Source: Donghicola tyrosinivorans (GTDB taxonomy: Bacteria; Pseudomonadota; Alphaproteobacteria; Rhodobacterales; Rhodobacteraceae). From it: 64,000 nucleotides of DNA. The position numbers and the translations under genes are program-made. The stretch is from positions 186,001 through 250,000 of the forward strand of contig NZ_PVTQ01000005.1 in the NCBI RefSeq assembly GCF_003003355.1. The letters run 5' to 3'. The notes under the pieces are model-generated. The model saw only the letters and a list, made by a program, of their open reading frames with translations, had not been told where the DNA came from and made no database searches. How positions within the stretch are numbered: the first letter of the stretch is position 1; every line of letters begins with the position of its first letter. This document shows positions 17,887 to 26,805 of this stretch, piece by piece.

Positions 17887-18474
17887 TTATTGCGTCAGGG
17901 CCGCCGCGAACATCCGCGCCAGACAATCACGGCGCTGCACGTAGTCCTCATAGCAGGTCGCCTCTTTCTTCTGGCCTACCAATGCAGCCAGTATCGTGTG
18001 GGCCATTACATCGGGCGGGCAGCCGTCACACCGCATCCGCTGATCCTCGACACCTGCGGAAATCCAACCGGCGATCACTTGGGTCATCCGGTCCGAGAAC
18101 TGCTCGAACAATTCGGTGCCTATGGCAAACCCTGCGTCCATCAACTCGGCCCCGTGAGGCGAGTCGAAAAGCTGCGCCATCACCGGCCCGTCTTTGGCCA
18201 CAAAGGCTGCGTGCAATTGGCCATGGACCGAACCAGAGCCGGTCATCGCCGCCTTGATGCCCTCTGCCGCCGAGGACAGATAGCCCGAGACGATGGCCTG
18301 AAAGATCGCCTCTTTGTTCTTGTAATGCAGGTAAAGCGCCGACCGCGACATCCCTGCCCCGTTCGCAATATCCTCCATCGAGGTACGTCGGTACCCATAG
18401 CTTGCAAAGGCAGCAATCGCAGCATCAAGGATTTGCATTTCGCGAATGGGTGGCGTGGGATCAGAGTGTTTCAT
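17887..18474 (-). CDS. TetR-family transcriptional regulator
   Basis: 195 residues. The N-terminal TetR helix-turn-helix is clear: [40 protein letters not shown] (about residues 17-56). The C-terminal ligand-binding half is not recognisable to a substrate class. The ATG at 18474 gives the usual 10-20 residue lead before the HTH; the open frame extends 86 codons further without support. It is divergent from a molybdenum hydroxylase gene pair across a 115-bp gap with perfect palindromes, so it probably represses that pair. Confidence 0.88.
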   Translation of the reverse strand: MKHSDPTPPIREMQILDAAIAAFASYGYRRTSMEDIANGAGMSRSALYLHYKNKEAIFQAIVSGYLSSAAEGIKAAMTGSGSVHGQLHAAFVAKDGPVMAQLFDSPHGAELMDAGFAIGTELFEQFSDRMTQVIAGWISAGVEDQRMRCDGCPPDVMAHTILAALVGQKKEATCYEDYVQRRDCLARMFAAALTQ

Positions 18475-18503
18475 GAACCTCAGATTGCACGACCTCTCAA
18501 TTC

Positions 18504-18547
18504 TGTCAATTGACACGCTGACATTTTGGATACACTTTGTCACAAAG
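18504..18547. promoter_or_regulatory. Palindromes and a sigma70-like promoter between tetR and the hydroxylase genes
   Basis: TGTCAATTGACA at 18504-18515 is a perfect 12-bp palindrome that contains a TTGACA -35 box. CTTTGT, C, ACAAAG at 18535-18547 is a second palindrome. TACACT at 18531-18536 could serve as a -10 box, though the 15-bp spacing is short. The arrangement fits TetR repression of the divergent genes. Confidence 0.5.
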
Positions 18548-18589
18548 TTCATTCCAGCCCCTTCATTGTGCCAGAATCGAGAGACCAAG

Positions 18590-19054
18590 ATGACAACCAC
18601 CCTGATTGTAAATGGCACCCGCCATGAGATTGACCTGCCGCCCGACGTGCCTTTGCTGTGGGTGCTACGGGATGAAATTGGCCTGACCGGCACCAAATTC
18701 GGCTGCGGCGTTGCGGCCTGCGGCGCGTGCACCGTGCATATTGATGGCGTGGCGCAGCGCAGCTGTCAGGTGGCGCTGGGGGATGTGAATGGGCCTGTGA
18801 CCACTATCGACACCTCGCGCCCCGAACCGGCTCTGGCGGCGCTGCAAGCGGCGTGGGTCGATCATCAGGTGGCCCAGTGCGGCTACTGCCAGTCCGGCCA
18901 GATCATGCAGGCGGCAGACCTTCTGGCCACCACGCCCTACCCGACTGACGCCCAGATTGATGAGGCCATGCAAGGCAACCTTTGCCGCTGCGGCACCTAT
19001 CCCCGCATCCGCGCCGCGATCCATGACGCGGCCACCAAATTGGGAGAAGCCTGA
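18590..19054 (+). CDS. 2Fe-2S subunit of a molybdenum hydroxylase (isoquinoline 1-oxidoreductase type)
   Basis: 154 residues. Two [2Fe-2S] sites are visible: the plant-ferredoxin type [16 protein letters not shown] (about residues 42-57) and the second cluster [16 protein letters not shown] ... [12 protein letters not shown] (about 100-145). It transfers electrons from the molybdopterin subunit. The size and the motifs fit IorA-like subunits. Its stop overlaps the next start (TGATG). The ATG at 18590 is preceded by a purine-rich GAGAGA. Confidence 0.9.
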   Translation: MTTTLIVNGTRHEIDLPPDVPLLWVLRDEIGLTGTKFGCGVAACGACTVHIDGVAQRSCQVALGDVNGPVTTIDTSRPEPALAALQAAWVDHQVAQCGYCQSGQIMQAADLLATTPYPTDAQIDEAMQGNLCRCGTYPRIRAAIHDAATKLGEA

Positions 19055-21285
19055 TGGGTATCGGAAAAACAACCCGCCGCGCCTTTCTGATCGGCTCTGC
19101 CGCGATTGTCGGCGGCATCGCCATCGGGGGCTATGTGGTCAGCCGACCCGCGCCAAACCCGCTACACCCTGAGGAAGGCGCGACCCTGAACCCCTTTGTG
19201 CTGATCGACCAGCGCGGCGTCACCATCATCACCCCCCGCGCCGAGATGGGCCAAGGTGTCCATTCCATGCTGGCCATGCTGGTCGCCGAAGAGATGGATC
19301 TGGACTGGCAGGACATCCGCATCGAACACGGCCCGCCCGCCAAAGCCTATTACAACAGCGCATTGCTCAAGAACGCCCTGCCGATCCACGCCTATGCGGC
19401 CTCGGACCTGCAAAACACCATCCGTGATGTGGTAGGCCATGCAGGCAAGCTGCTGAACCTTCAGGTGACCGGTGGTTCGACCAGCACCGTGGATGCTTGG
19501 GACCGTTTCCGTATGGCTGGCGCGACGGCGCGTGAGGCGTTGAAAGAGGCGGCGGCCAAGCAGCTTGGGGTAAGCGCATCGGACCTCAAAACCGAAAACG
19601 GCGCGGTGATTGCGCCCGATGCCACTCGCCTGCCCTACACCGATCTGGCGGTCGCCGCGGCAGAGGTCTCGCCCGCCAAGCCTGCGCTGCGCACCCCTGA
19701 CCAGTGGCGCTATATCGGCAAATCGGTGCCGCGTCTGGATCAACCAGCCAAGGCCAATGGCTCGGCCCGGTTCGGGATCGACACCAAGCTGGACGGGATG
19801 CGTTTTGCCACCGTGCGGATCAATCCGCGCCTTGGAGGCAAGATGACCTCATACGATGACAGCGCCGCTGCCAAGATGGCTGGCGTGGAAAAGATCATCC
19901 CGCTTGAGGACGGCATCGCCGTCGTGGCCAGCAACACTTGGCTGGCATTCCAAGCCGCCGATGCGGTGCAGATCACGTGGGAGGACGCCACCTTCCCGCC
20001 CCAGCAGGACCAGATCTGGCAGGGGCTTGAAGCCGCGTTCGACACCGACGCCAACGCCACGGGCCGCGAAGATGGTGACGTGGACAGCCTGCCCGCAGGC
20101 GCAACCGTGCTAGAGGCCGAATACCGCGCCCCCTTCCTTGCCCACGCAGCGATGGAGCCGATGAACGCCACGGCCATCTACAAGGACGGCACTCTGGTGA
20201 TTTGGGTCGGCCATCAGGCACCGATCGCGGCACGAGACATGGCCGCAGCGGCGATCGGCATCGACAGCGAGAAAGTCACCATCCACACCACCATCATGGG
20301 CGGCGCCTTCGGGCGGCGCGGTGAGATTGACGTGCCAGTCTATGCCGCCAAGATCGCAGCGGCCATGCCAGGTGTGCCGGTCAAGATGACATGGACCCGC
20401 GAAGAAGACATGCGCCATGACTTCTACCGCCCCGCCACCATCGCCCGCTATCGCGGTGCAGTGCAGGACGGCAAAGCGGTGATGGTCGACGGCAAGATCG
20501 CAGGGATTTCCTGCGCCCATCAAGCGATGGCGCGGATGACCGGCATTGCGATGGGTGGCCCTGACACCGCCATGCTGGAAGGTGCCGCCGACCAACCCTA
20601 CGCCATTCCGAATTACCGCATCCGTGGCTACCTGTCGGATATGTCGGTGCCCGTGGGGTTCTGGCGCTCGGTCGGGGCCAGCCACAACGGGTTCCAGTTC
20701 GACTGCTTTCTGGATGAGATGGCCCAAGCCGCGGGCACTGACCCGCTAGAGTTCCGACTGGCGATGGCCCGAGAAGAGCACGCTCCCTCAGCCCGCGTGA
20801 TCGAGACTGTACGCGATATGTCAGGCTGGACCGGCAAAACGCCCGATGGCGTCGGGCGCGGCGTGGCCTTCTGCATGTCCTTCGGCACTCCGGTCGCGCA
20901 GGTCATCGAAGTACGCGATGAGAGCGGGTTGATCCGCATCAGCAACGCATGGATCGCCTGTGACCCGGGCATCGCCCTTGATCCGCGCAACATCGAAGCG
21001 CAAATGAGCGGCGGTCTGATCTATGGGCTCTCGGCCGCGATCATGGGCGAAATCACCTTCGACGGGGGCGAAGTGGATCAGTGGAACTTCCCCGACTACG
21101 ACGCCGTGCGGATGCACAATGTGCCGCAAATCGCGGTGCAGATCGTCGAAGCCGGTGGCCGTATCGCTGGCGTGGGTGAGCCCGGAACGCCTCCTGCGGC
21201 GGCGGCGCTGGCAAACGCTCTGTTCGATCTGACCGGCAAGCGGGTGCGCGAATTGCCCCTGAACAAGCACTTCGACTTTGTCTGA
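19054..21285 (+). CDS. Molybdopterin-binding subunit, xanthine dehydrogenase / IorB family, Tat-exported
   Basis: 743 residues. The N-terminus carries a twin-arginine signal (TTRRAFLIGSAAIVGGIAIG), so the enzyme works in the periplasm. Molybdopterin-binding regions are visible (IMGGAFGRRGEIDVPVYAA; GEPGTPPAAAALANALFDLTG near the end). Enzymes of this group hydroxylate N-heterocycles or oxidise aldehydes. No FAD-binding third subunit and no c-type cytochrome gene follow, so the electron acceptor is not encoded here. The exact substrate cannot be read from sequence. A likely terminator follows at 21304-21334. Confidence 0.88.
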   Translation: MGIGKTTRRAFLIGSAAIVGGIAIGGYVVSRPAPNPLHPEEGATLNPFVLIDQRGVTIITPRAEMGQGVHSMLAMLVAEEMDLDWQDIRIEHGPPAKAYYNSALLKNALPIHAYAASDLQNTIRDVVGHAGKLLNLQVTGGSTSTVDAWDRFRMAGATAREALKEAAAKQLGVSASDLKTENGAVIAPDATRLPYTDLAVAAAEVSPAKPALRTPDQWRYIGKSVPRLDQPAKANGSARFGIDTKLDGMRFATVRINPRLGGKMTSYDDSAAAKMAGVEKIIPLEDGIAVVASNTWLAFQAADAVQITWEDATFPPQQDQIWQGLEAAFDTDANATGREDGDVDSLPAGATVLEAEYRAPFLAHAAMEPMNATAIYKDGTLVIWVGHQAPIAARDMAAAAIGIDSEKVTIHTTIMGGAFGRRGEIDVPVYAAKIAAAMPGVPVKMTWTREEDMRHDFYRPATIARYRGAVQDGKAVMVDGKIAGISCAHQAMARMTGIAMGGPDTAMLEGAADQPYAIPNYRIRGYLSDMSVPVGFWRSVGASHNGFQFDCFLDEMAQAAGTDPLEFRLAMAREEHAPSARVIETVRDMSGWTGKTPDGVGRGVAFCMSFGTPVAQVIEVRDESGLIRISNAWIACDPGIALDPRNIEAQMSGGLIYGLSAAIMGEITFDGGEVDQWNFPDYDAVRMHNVPQIAVQIVEAGGRIAGVGEPGTPPAAAALANALFDLTGKRVRELPLNKHFDFV

Positions 21286-21303
21286 AAACTTGGTCTGAGA
21301 CAT

Positions 21304-21334
21304 AAAAAAGGGCGCCTCACATCGGGGCGCCCTT
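21304..21334. terminator. Shared hairpin terminator between convergent genes
   Basis: Arms AAGGGCGCC (21308-21316) and GGCGCCCTT (21326-21334). On the minus strand a T6 run follows, so it best fits the TauE/SafE gene; it may also end the hydroxylase transcript. Confidence 0.75.
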
Positions 21335-21363
21335 ATCGCATTCTTGGCCGTGAAATCAGCGGA

Positions 21364-22185
21364 TCACAGACCCAACGACTTGCGCAGCATGTTGCCCGCA
21401 ACCACAAGAAGGAAGAAGGCAAAGACGCGCTTCAGCGGTTTGGGGTCCATTGCGTGGGCCAGCTTCACCCCAAGCGGCGCAGTGAACAGGGTCATGCAAA
21501 CCACGATGGCAAAGGCACCAAAGTTCACCGCCCCGAAGGTAAAGGGCGGACGCACGGCCTCAGTGATCGGGACAAACAGGAAGGCGACCACCGAAGGCAC
21601 CGCGATCAGCGCACCAAAGCCTGCCGCGGTTGCCACCGCCCGATGGATCGGCACACCGAACAGAGTCATCAGGGGCACGCCGAAGCTGCCCCCACCAATG
21701 CCCATCAGCACCGACAGAAAGCCCACCATCGGCGACAACGTCGCGCGGATGACGCCCGTGGGCATCGTCTCGCCAATGCGCCACGTGTTTTTACCGAAGG
21801 CCATATAAAGGCCGATGAACAGGCCCAAGACGCCGAAAATCCCCTGCAACACGCTAGAGCGCAGTTGCGCCACGGCCATCACACCGATGATCGCGCCCAC
21901 GGCAATGCCCGGCGCCCATGTCTTGAGGATCGACCATTCCACTGCGCCCTTCTTGTTGTGGCTGGCCACCGAACGGGCCGAGGTCACAATAATCGTCGCC
22001 AGCGAGGTCGCCAGACAGATACGCATTAACTCGGGGCTGTCATAGCCAAGACCCGCGAAGGCGTAATAGAAGGCAGGCACCAGCACGATGCCGCCGCCAA
22101 CGCCCAGAAGCCCCGCCAAAACGCCAGCAAAACCGCCGATCACCATCAGCAGCGCCACCATCGAGAAAATCAAACCGGCATCCAT
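21364..22185 (-). CDS. TauE/SafE-family sulfite/organosulfonate exporter
   Basis: 273 residues with about eight hydrophobic segments in two halves, typical of the TauE/SafE (DUF81) inner-membrane family. The family signatures LAGLLGVGGGIVLVPAFYYA near residue 24 and GIGGGSFGVPLMTLFG near residue 163 are clear. Members move sulfite, sulfoacetate or other small anions, but the substrate here is unknown. It stands alone, 80 bp from dusA on the same strand. Confidence 0.88.
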   Translation of the reverse strand: MDAGLIFSMVALLMVIGGFAGVLAGLLGVGGGIVLVPAFYYAFAGLGYDSPELMRICLATSLATIIVTSARSVASHNKKGAVEWSILKTWAPGIAVGAIIGVMAVAQLRSSVLQGIFGVLGLFIGLYMAFGKNTWRIGETMPTGVIRATLSPMVGFLSVLMGIGGGSFGVPLMTLFGVPIHRAVATAAGFGALIAVPSVVAFLFVPITEAVRPPFTFGAVNFGAFAIVVCMTLFTAPLGVKLAHAMDPKPLKRVFAFFLLVVAGNMLRKSLGL

Positions 22186-22264
22186 ATGCGCCCCTCCCGT
22201 TTTCTTTGGCTAACGGGTAGCGGTCCCATTGCTGTGGCGCAAGCGGTGACCGCGCGGCTTTCCA

Positions 22265-23308
22265 TCAGGCGGATGCAAAGACCCGTTTTGCAGCCTCTTC
22301 CACCGTATGGACGCCTGCATCGGCTGCGGGGGCGTTCTCGGACAGGTAGCGGCGCCACTGGCGGGCCCCAGGAACGCCCGCGAAAAGACCCAGCATGTGG
22401 CGGGTGATCTGGTGCAGCTTGCCGCCGCTTTCCAGATGACAGGCGATATAGGGCAGCATCCGATCAATCACCTCGGCACGGTCGGGCGCGGTTTGGCCAA
22501 AGATCTCGGCCTCTGCCAATGCAAGCACATCATAGGGCTGGTGATAGGCCGCACGGCCGATCATCACCCCGTCCAGACCTTGATCCAGAAAGGGCTTCGC
22601 CGCAGCAATCGTATCAATCCCGCCGTTGATACTGATCATCAGATCGGGGAACTGCTGCTTCATTTGCAGCACCAAAGGATAATCGAGAGGCGGAATATCG
22701 CGGTTCTCTTTCGGGCTCAGCCCCTGAAGCCACGCCTTGCGCGCGTGAATGATGAACTCGGTCACGCCAGCGGCGCGGACGGTCTCAATAAAGGCGGGCA
22801 GCACGTCGTGGGGTTCTTGTTCATCCACGCCGATGCGGCATTTCACGGTCACAGGCACCGCGCAATCCGCCTGCATTTCCGCCACACATTCCGCCACCAA
22901 TTCGGGCTTCGTCATCAGTACCGCGCCAAAACAGCCCGACTGAACCCGATCCGAGGGGCACCCCACATTCAGGTTGATCTGGTCATAGCCATGCTCTGCC
23001 CCGATCCGCGCCGCCTGCCGCAACTCGGCAGGATCAGAGCCACCAAGCTGCAAGACCACCGGATGCTCGGCGGTGTCATAGTCCAACAGATGCAGCGCAC
23101 CACCCCGCACCAGCGCAGGCGCGGTGACCATTTCCGTGTAAAGCAACGCGTTCTGGCTGATCTGCCGATGGAAGAAACGGCAGTGACGGTCGGTCCAATC
23201 CATCATGGGGGCGACCGATAGGCGGCGGGACGCGGCGACTTGCGCGGTGTCGATGGGCGGCACTGGGACTTCTCCGGCTGATGAAACGCCCCGAGGCAAA
23301 GCCGTCAA
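22265..23308 (-). CDS. dusA: tRNA-dihydrouridine(20/20a) synthase DusA
   Basis: 347 residues. Dus reduces uridine in the D-loop of tRNA using FMN and NADPH. Visible: RLSVAPMMDWTDRHCRFFHR (FMN region, subgroup A), NLNVGCPSDRVQSGCFGAVL with the catalytic Cys, ISINGGIDTIAA and VMIGRAAYHQPYDV (phosphate binding). The motif set matches DusA rather than DusB or DusC. No operon partner is apparent. Confidence 0.92.
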   Translation of the reverse strand: MTALPRGVSSAGEVPVPPIDTAQVAASRRLSVAPMMDWTDRHCRFFHRQISQNALLYTEMVTAPALVRGGALHLLDYDTAEHPVVLQLGGSDPAELRQAARIGAEHGYDQINLNVGCPSDRVQSGCFGAVLMTKPELVAECVAEMQADCAVPVTVKCRIGVDEQEPHDVLPAFIETVRAAGVTEFIIHARKAWLQGLSPKENRDIPPLDYPLVLQMKQQFPDLMISINGGIDTIAAAKPFLDQGLDGVMIGRAAYHQPYDVLALAEAEIFGQTAPDRAEVIDRMLPYIACHLESGGKLHQITRHMLGLFAGVPGARQWRRYLSENAPAADAGVHTVEEAAKRVFASA

Positions 23309-23369
23309 AGGGGCAGCGTTTGATGCGCCCCTTACACCAGAACCTTTGTGGCAAGCAAGGTTGACCCCG

Positions 23370-24386
23370 TTATGCAGGCACCGCGCCGGTCGAGGCGCGT
23401 TTCATCAGCGTCACCGGCAGGGTGCACAGGCCCTTATGTTCAGGGGCCGTCCCGTCAATCCGCGCCAGCAGCATTCGCGCTGCAGATCGCCCAAGGCCGA
23501 TGCGGTCCTGCCGGATCGTGGTCAGGGATGGATTGGCGTAGGCGGCAATGGCGATATCGTCAAAACCCACGACCGAGACATCATTGGGCACCGACAGCCC
23601 CTGCTGCGCCAGCCCTGCCATCAGGCCAATCGCGATCTGGTCAGAGGCGCAAACCACAGCCGTCGGGCGCGGGCTTAGGGCGGCCAGCCATTCGGCGGCG
23701 GCAAAGCCCTCTTCCAGCGTGAAATCCTGGCCTTTGATCCGGTCATCAGGCAAGGAAAGACCCGCTTTGACCATAGCCTCTTGCACACCGGCAAGGCGCT
23801 CTGCTGTCAGGATATTTTCGCGGGGACCGGCCATGAACACAAAGTCCCGATGACCCAGTTCCAGCAGGTGTTCGACCGCAAGGCGGCCCCCTGCCCGATT
23901 GTCGCTGCGCACAGATGGGAAATTCGCATCGGGCATCCATTCACAGGCAAAGACCACGCGCTCGGCCACGTCGGGTTGCGACAACTCTTGCTGCGCGCAG
24001 GCTGGCAGGTTGCCATCCAGACATATCAACCCGTCCACCCGCGACGCATGCAGGTGCGCAAAGACAGACCGTCCCCCGCGATCACTGGCACGACTGTCGG
24101 CGACCAGCAGATCAACACCGGCCTGCTGCAATTCAAACTCGACGCCGGAAAGGATCGTGGAAAAGAACGGGTTGCCCAAATGCGGGACCACCGCCAATAC
24201 CGCATCCGCCCGCTGACGGCGCAAAGACCTCGCATGACTGTTCACGCGGTAGCCGTGGGTCTGCACCGCCTCCATCACCGCCTTGCGGGCTTTTTCGCTG
24301 ACGCGTTCGGGGTCTGACAACGCCCGACTGACCGTGGCGGTCGAGACGCCGGAGATCCGCGCGATATCCTTGATGCTGACTGACAT
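23370..24386 (-). CDS. LacI-family regulator of the adjacent sugar operon
   Basis: 338 residues. The HTH is at the very N-terminus (SIKDIARISGVSTATVSRAL), followed by a hinge and a periplasmic-binding-like sensor domain ending with FDDIAIAAYANPSLTTIRQ. The ATG at 24386 follows AGGAAGGA; an ORF start 31 codons earlier was rejected. It is divergent from a sugar ABC importer and the gap holds two matching palindromes, so it most likely represses that operon until the sugar or a breakdown product binds. Confidence 0.9.
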   Translation of the reverse strand: MSVSIKDIARISGVSTATVSRALSDPERVSEKARKAVMEAVQTHGYRVNSHARSLRRQRADAVLAVVPHLGNPFFSTILSGVEFELQQAGVDLLVADSRASDRGGRSVFAHLHASRVDGLICLDGNLPACAQQELSQPDVAERVVFACEWMPDANFPSVRSDNRAGGRLAVEHLLELGHRDFVFMAGPRENILTAERLAGVQEAMVKAGLSLPDDRIKGQDFTLEEGFAAAEWLAALSPRPTAVVCASDQIAIGLMAGLAQQGLSVPNDVSVVGFDDIAIAAYANPSLTTIRQDRIGLGRSAARMLLARIDGTAPEHKGLCTLPVTLMKRASTGAVPA

Positions 24387-24430
24387 GGGTCCTTCCTCTT
24401 CCTTGCCAAATTGACCCTCTGTCGCCCAAA

Positions 24431-24444
24431 TGTAAAGGATTACA
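24431..24444. promoter_or_regulatory. LacI-type operator 1 (TGTAAAGGATTACA)
   Basis: Imperfect 14-bp palindrome in the divergent promoter between the LacI gene and the sugar transporter. It matches the second site at 24489 in 13 of 14 positions. Confidence 0.6.
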
Positions 24445-24488
24445 TTTTTATATTGACCAAATGCTGCAGCTTGTGACACCCTTAGCGA

Positions 24489-24502
24489 TGTAAACGATTA
24501 CA
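24489..24502. promoter_or_regulatory. LacI-type operator 2 (TGTAAACGATTACA)
   Basis: Near-perfect 14-bp palindrome with the central CG typical of LacI-family operators, centred about 58 bp from operator 1 and 90 bp before the binding-protein gene. Confidence 0.65.
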
Positions 24503-24587
24503 ACACGCAAAAGAGGAGTTTGCGGAATCGTTTGCGCAGCTTTGCGGCGCACCTTTGGGCGTCGCGTCAAACCGGGAGGAACCACTT

Positions 24588-25823
24588 ATGAAGACACAGA
24601 TCATGCGCCGCCTCATGGCGGGCGCAGCCGCCCTCGCTATGCCCATCGCAGCAAACGCCGCAGACCTTGAAGTCACCCATTGGTGGACCTCGGGCGGCGA
24701 AGCGAATGCCGTGCAGGAACTGGCGAAAGCCTTTGAAGCCAAGACCGACCACAAATGGGTGGACGGCGCGATTGCAGGCTCGGGCAACACCGCCCGCCCC
24801 GTCATCATCAGCCGCATTATCGGTGGTGACCCGATGGCCGCGACCCAGCTGAACCACGGCAAGCAGGCGCAGGAACTGATCGAGGCCGGTCTGATGCTGG
24901 ACCTCACCGACATCGCAGAAGAAGGCAACTGGGCCGAGATCATCCAGCCCAAGTCCCTGCTGGACGCCTGCACCGTCGATGGCCGCGTGTACTGTGTGCC
25001 CCTGAACATCCACTCGATCCAATGGATGTGGACCTCGAACGCCGCGTTCGAGAAAGCCGGGATTGATCCCGTCAACAACTGGGAAGAACTGAAAGCCGCC
25101 GCACCCAAGCTGCGCGAAGCTGGTATTCTGCCGCTAGCCATGGGCGCGCAGGGTTGGCAAGAGGCCTATCTGGTCCACAACTTCCTGTCGGGCACCTCTG
25201 AGGACCTGTATTACGCGGTTTACCGCGACAAGGACGAAGACACTCTGAACAGCGATGCGGTCAAAGCTGTCTTCGAAGAACTGAACGCAGCCCGCGACAT
25301 GTACGCCGGTGGCAATGTGCAGGACTGGAACCTTGCCACCGCAAAAGTGATCAACGGCGAAGCCGCCGCGCAGGTCATGGGCGATTGGGCGCAGGGCGAA
25401 TTCGCACTGGCGGGCCAGAAAGCTGGCGAGGATTACAACTGTCTGATCGGCATGGGCGGCGAACCCAGCATCTCGACCGGCGGTGATGCCTTCTACTTCC
25501 CCCTGATCGACAACGCAGACACCACTGCCGCCCAGAAAGAGCTGGCAAAGGTACTGATCAGCCCCGAAAGCCAAGTGGCCTTCAACCTGAAAAAGGGCTC
25601 GCTGCCTGTCCGTGGTGACGTGGATCTGGCAGCCGCCGGTCCCTGCATGCAGAAGGGTCTGGAAACGCTGGCCGCTGGCAAGGTCATCACTGGCACCGAC
25701 CAGCTGATCACCCCCGACGCCGTTGGTCAGATCCAGGATCTGATGGCCGAGTTCTTCGGCAGCGACATGAGCACCGAAGACGCCCACGCGGCCTTCGTCG
25801 AGATCATTCTGAACGACGAGTGA
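24588..25823 (+). CDS. Sugar ABC transporter, substrate-binding protein (glucose-type, GtsA-like)
   Basis: 411 residues. A signal peptide (residues 1-24, AALAMPIAANA then ADLEVTHWWTSGGEA) begins an extracellular solute-binding protein of family 1. The opening EVTHWWTSGGEA and VYCVPLNIHSIQWMWTSN recall glucose/mannose-binding proteins such as GtsA, which suggests a glucose-like ligand; this is a judgement from memory. GGGAGGA lies before the ATG at 24588. It is first gene of an eight-gene operon, and a hairpin follows before the permease genes. Confidence 0.88.
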   Translation: MKTQIMRRLMAGAAALAMPIAANAADLEVTHWWTSGGEANAVQELAKAFEAKTDHKWVDGAIAGSGNTARPVIISRIIGGDPMAATQLNHGKQAQELIEAGLMLDLTDIAEEGNWAEIIQPKSLLDACTVDGRVYCVPLNIHSIQWMWTSNAAFEKAGIDPVNNWEELKAAAPKLREAGILPLAMGAQGWQEAYLVHNFLSGTSEDLYYAVYRDKDEDTLNSDAVKAVFEELNAARDMYAGGNVQDWNLATAKVINGEAAAQVMGDWAQGEFALAGQKAGEDYNCLIGMGGEPSISTGGDAFYFPLIDNADTTAAQKELAKVLISPESQVAFNLKKGSLPVRGDVDLAAAGPCMQKGLETLAAGKVITGTDQLITPDAVGQIQDLMAEFFGSDMSTEDAHAAFVEIILNDE

Positions 25824-25834
25824 TCCTCCCCCAA

Positions 25835-25862
25835 GGTCCGCTGCCGCTTATGGCGGCGGACC
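25835..25862 (+). other. Intercistronic hairpin after the binding-protein gene
   Basis: GGTCCGCTGCC pairs with GGCGGCGGACC (one wobble) around a GCTTAT loop. No T-run follows. Such hairpins often protect the abundant binding-protein mRNA or reduce read-through into permease genes. Confidence 0.6.
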
Positions 25863-25890
25863 GACGGACACGATTTTCCGGAGACCTGCC

Positions 25891-26805
25891 ATGTCTGTGA
25901 CAGACCACGCCCGTGCGCCCGCCCGGCGGCCGCGGCGGCTGATATCGAACCCGATGGCCAAGATTGCCGCCCTCCCCATGATCATGACCGCTTTGGTCAT
26001 CTTCATCGGCTGCTCTCTTTGGACGGTGGTGCACAGTTTCACCAAATCCAAGCTGCTGCCCAGCACCCAGTTTGTGGGCTTTGACCAATATGAACGCCTT
26101 TGGGGCACAAGGCGCTGGCTGGCCTCGGTCGAGAATATTGCGATCTACGGCGTGGTTGCGCTGGTGTTCTCGCTGGTATTGGGGTTCGTGATCGCGGCCC
26201 TGATGGACCAGAAGGTTCGCGCCGAAGGCGCCTTCCGGACAATCATCCTGTTTCCCTATTCCCTGTCGTTCATCGTCACCGGCCTTGTGTGGCAGTGGAT
26301 CCTGAACCCAGATTTCGGCGTCCAAGGCATCGTACGTGGCTGGGGTTGGGAAAGCTTTACCTTCGACCCCCTGCACAACCCCGACACCGTGCTGGCAGCA
26401 ATGCTAATGGCAGGTCTGTGGCAAGGCACCGGTCTGGTCGCGGTTATCCTGCTTGCTGCCCTGCGCGGCGTGGACGAAGACATCTGGAAGGCCAGCCGCG
26501 TGGACGGTGTGCCTGCGTGGAAGACCTATATCTTTGTGGTCATCCCGATCCTGCGCCCAGCCTTCATGACAGCGACCGTGCTGATCGCAACCGGCATCGT
26601 GAAGCTTTACGATCTGGTGGTGGCGCTGACCAACGGCGGCCCCGGCATCGCATCGGAGATGCCCGCCAAATACGTCTATGACGCCATGTTCAACAAACAG
26701 AACCTTGGGCAGGGATTTGCAGCCTCAACCATGATGCTGGTGTCGGTTCTGCTGATCCTCATTCCTTGGGCCATCTTTGAATTCGGAGGGAAAAAGCGTG
26801 GTTGA
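25891..26805 (+). CDS. Sugar ABC transporter permease (MalF type)
   Basis: 304 residues with six main hydrophobic segments. The permease EAA loop is visible near residues 205-225 (ALRGVDEDIWKASRVDGV), the contact site for the ATPase. It is an inner-membrane subunit of the importer encoded with the genes on both sides. The 3' end overlaps the next gene by 8 bp. Confidence 0.9.
   Translation: MSVTDHARAPARRPRRLISNPMAKIAALPMIMTALVIFIGCSLWTVVHSFTKSKLLPSTQFVGFDQYERLWGTRRWLASVENIAIYGVVALVFSLVLGFVIAALMDQKVRAEGAFRTIILFPYSLSFIVTGLVWQWILNPDFGVQGIVRGWGWESFTFDPLHNPDTVLAAMLMAGLWQGTGLVAVILLAALRGVDEDIWKASRVDGVPAWKTYIFVVIPILRPAFMTATVLIATGIVKLYDLVVALTNGGPGIASEMPAKYVYDAMFNKQNLGQGFAASTMMLVSVLLILIPWAIFEFGGKKRG

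Noticed and set aside
18475-18732. N-terminal extension of the TetR gene
   Set aside because: 86 extra codons would precede the HTH, run across the operator region and into the divergent hydroxylase gene. Not supported.
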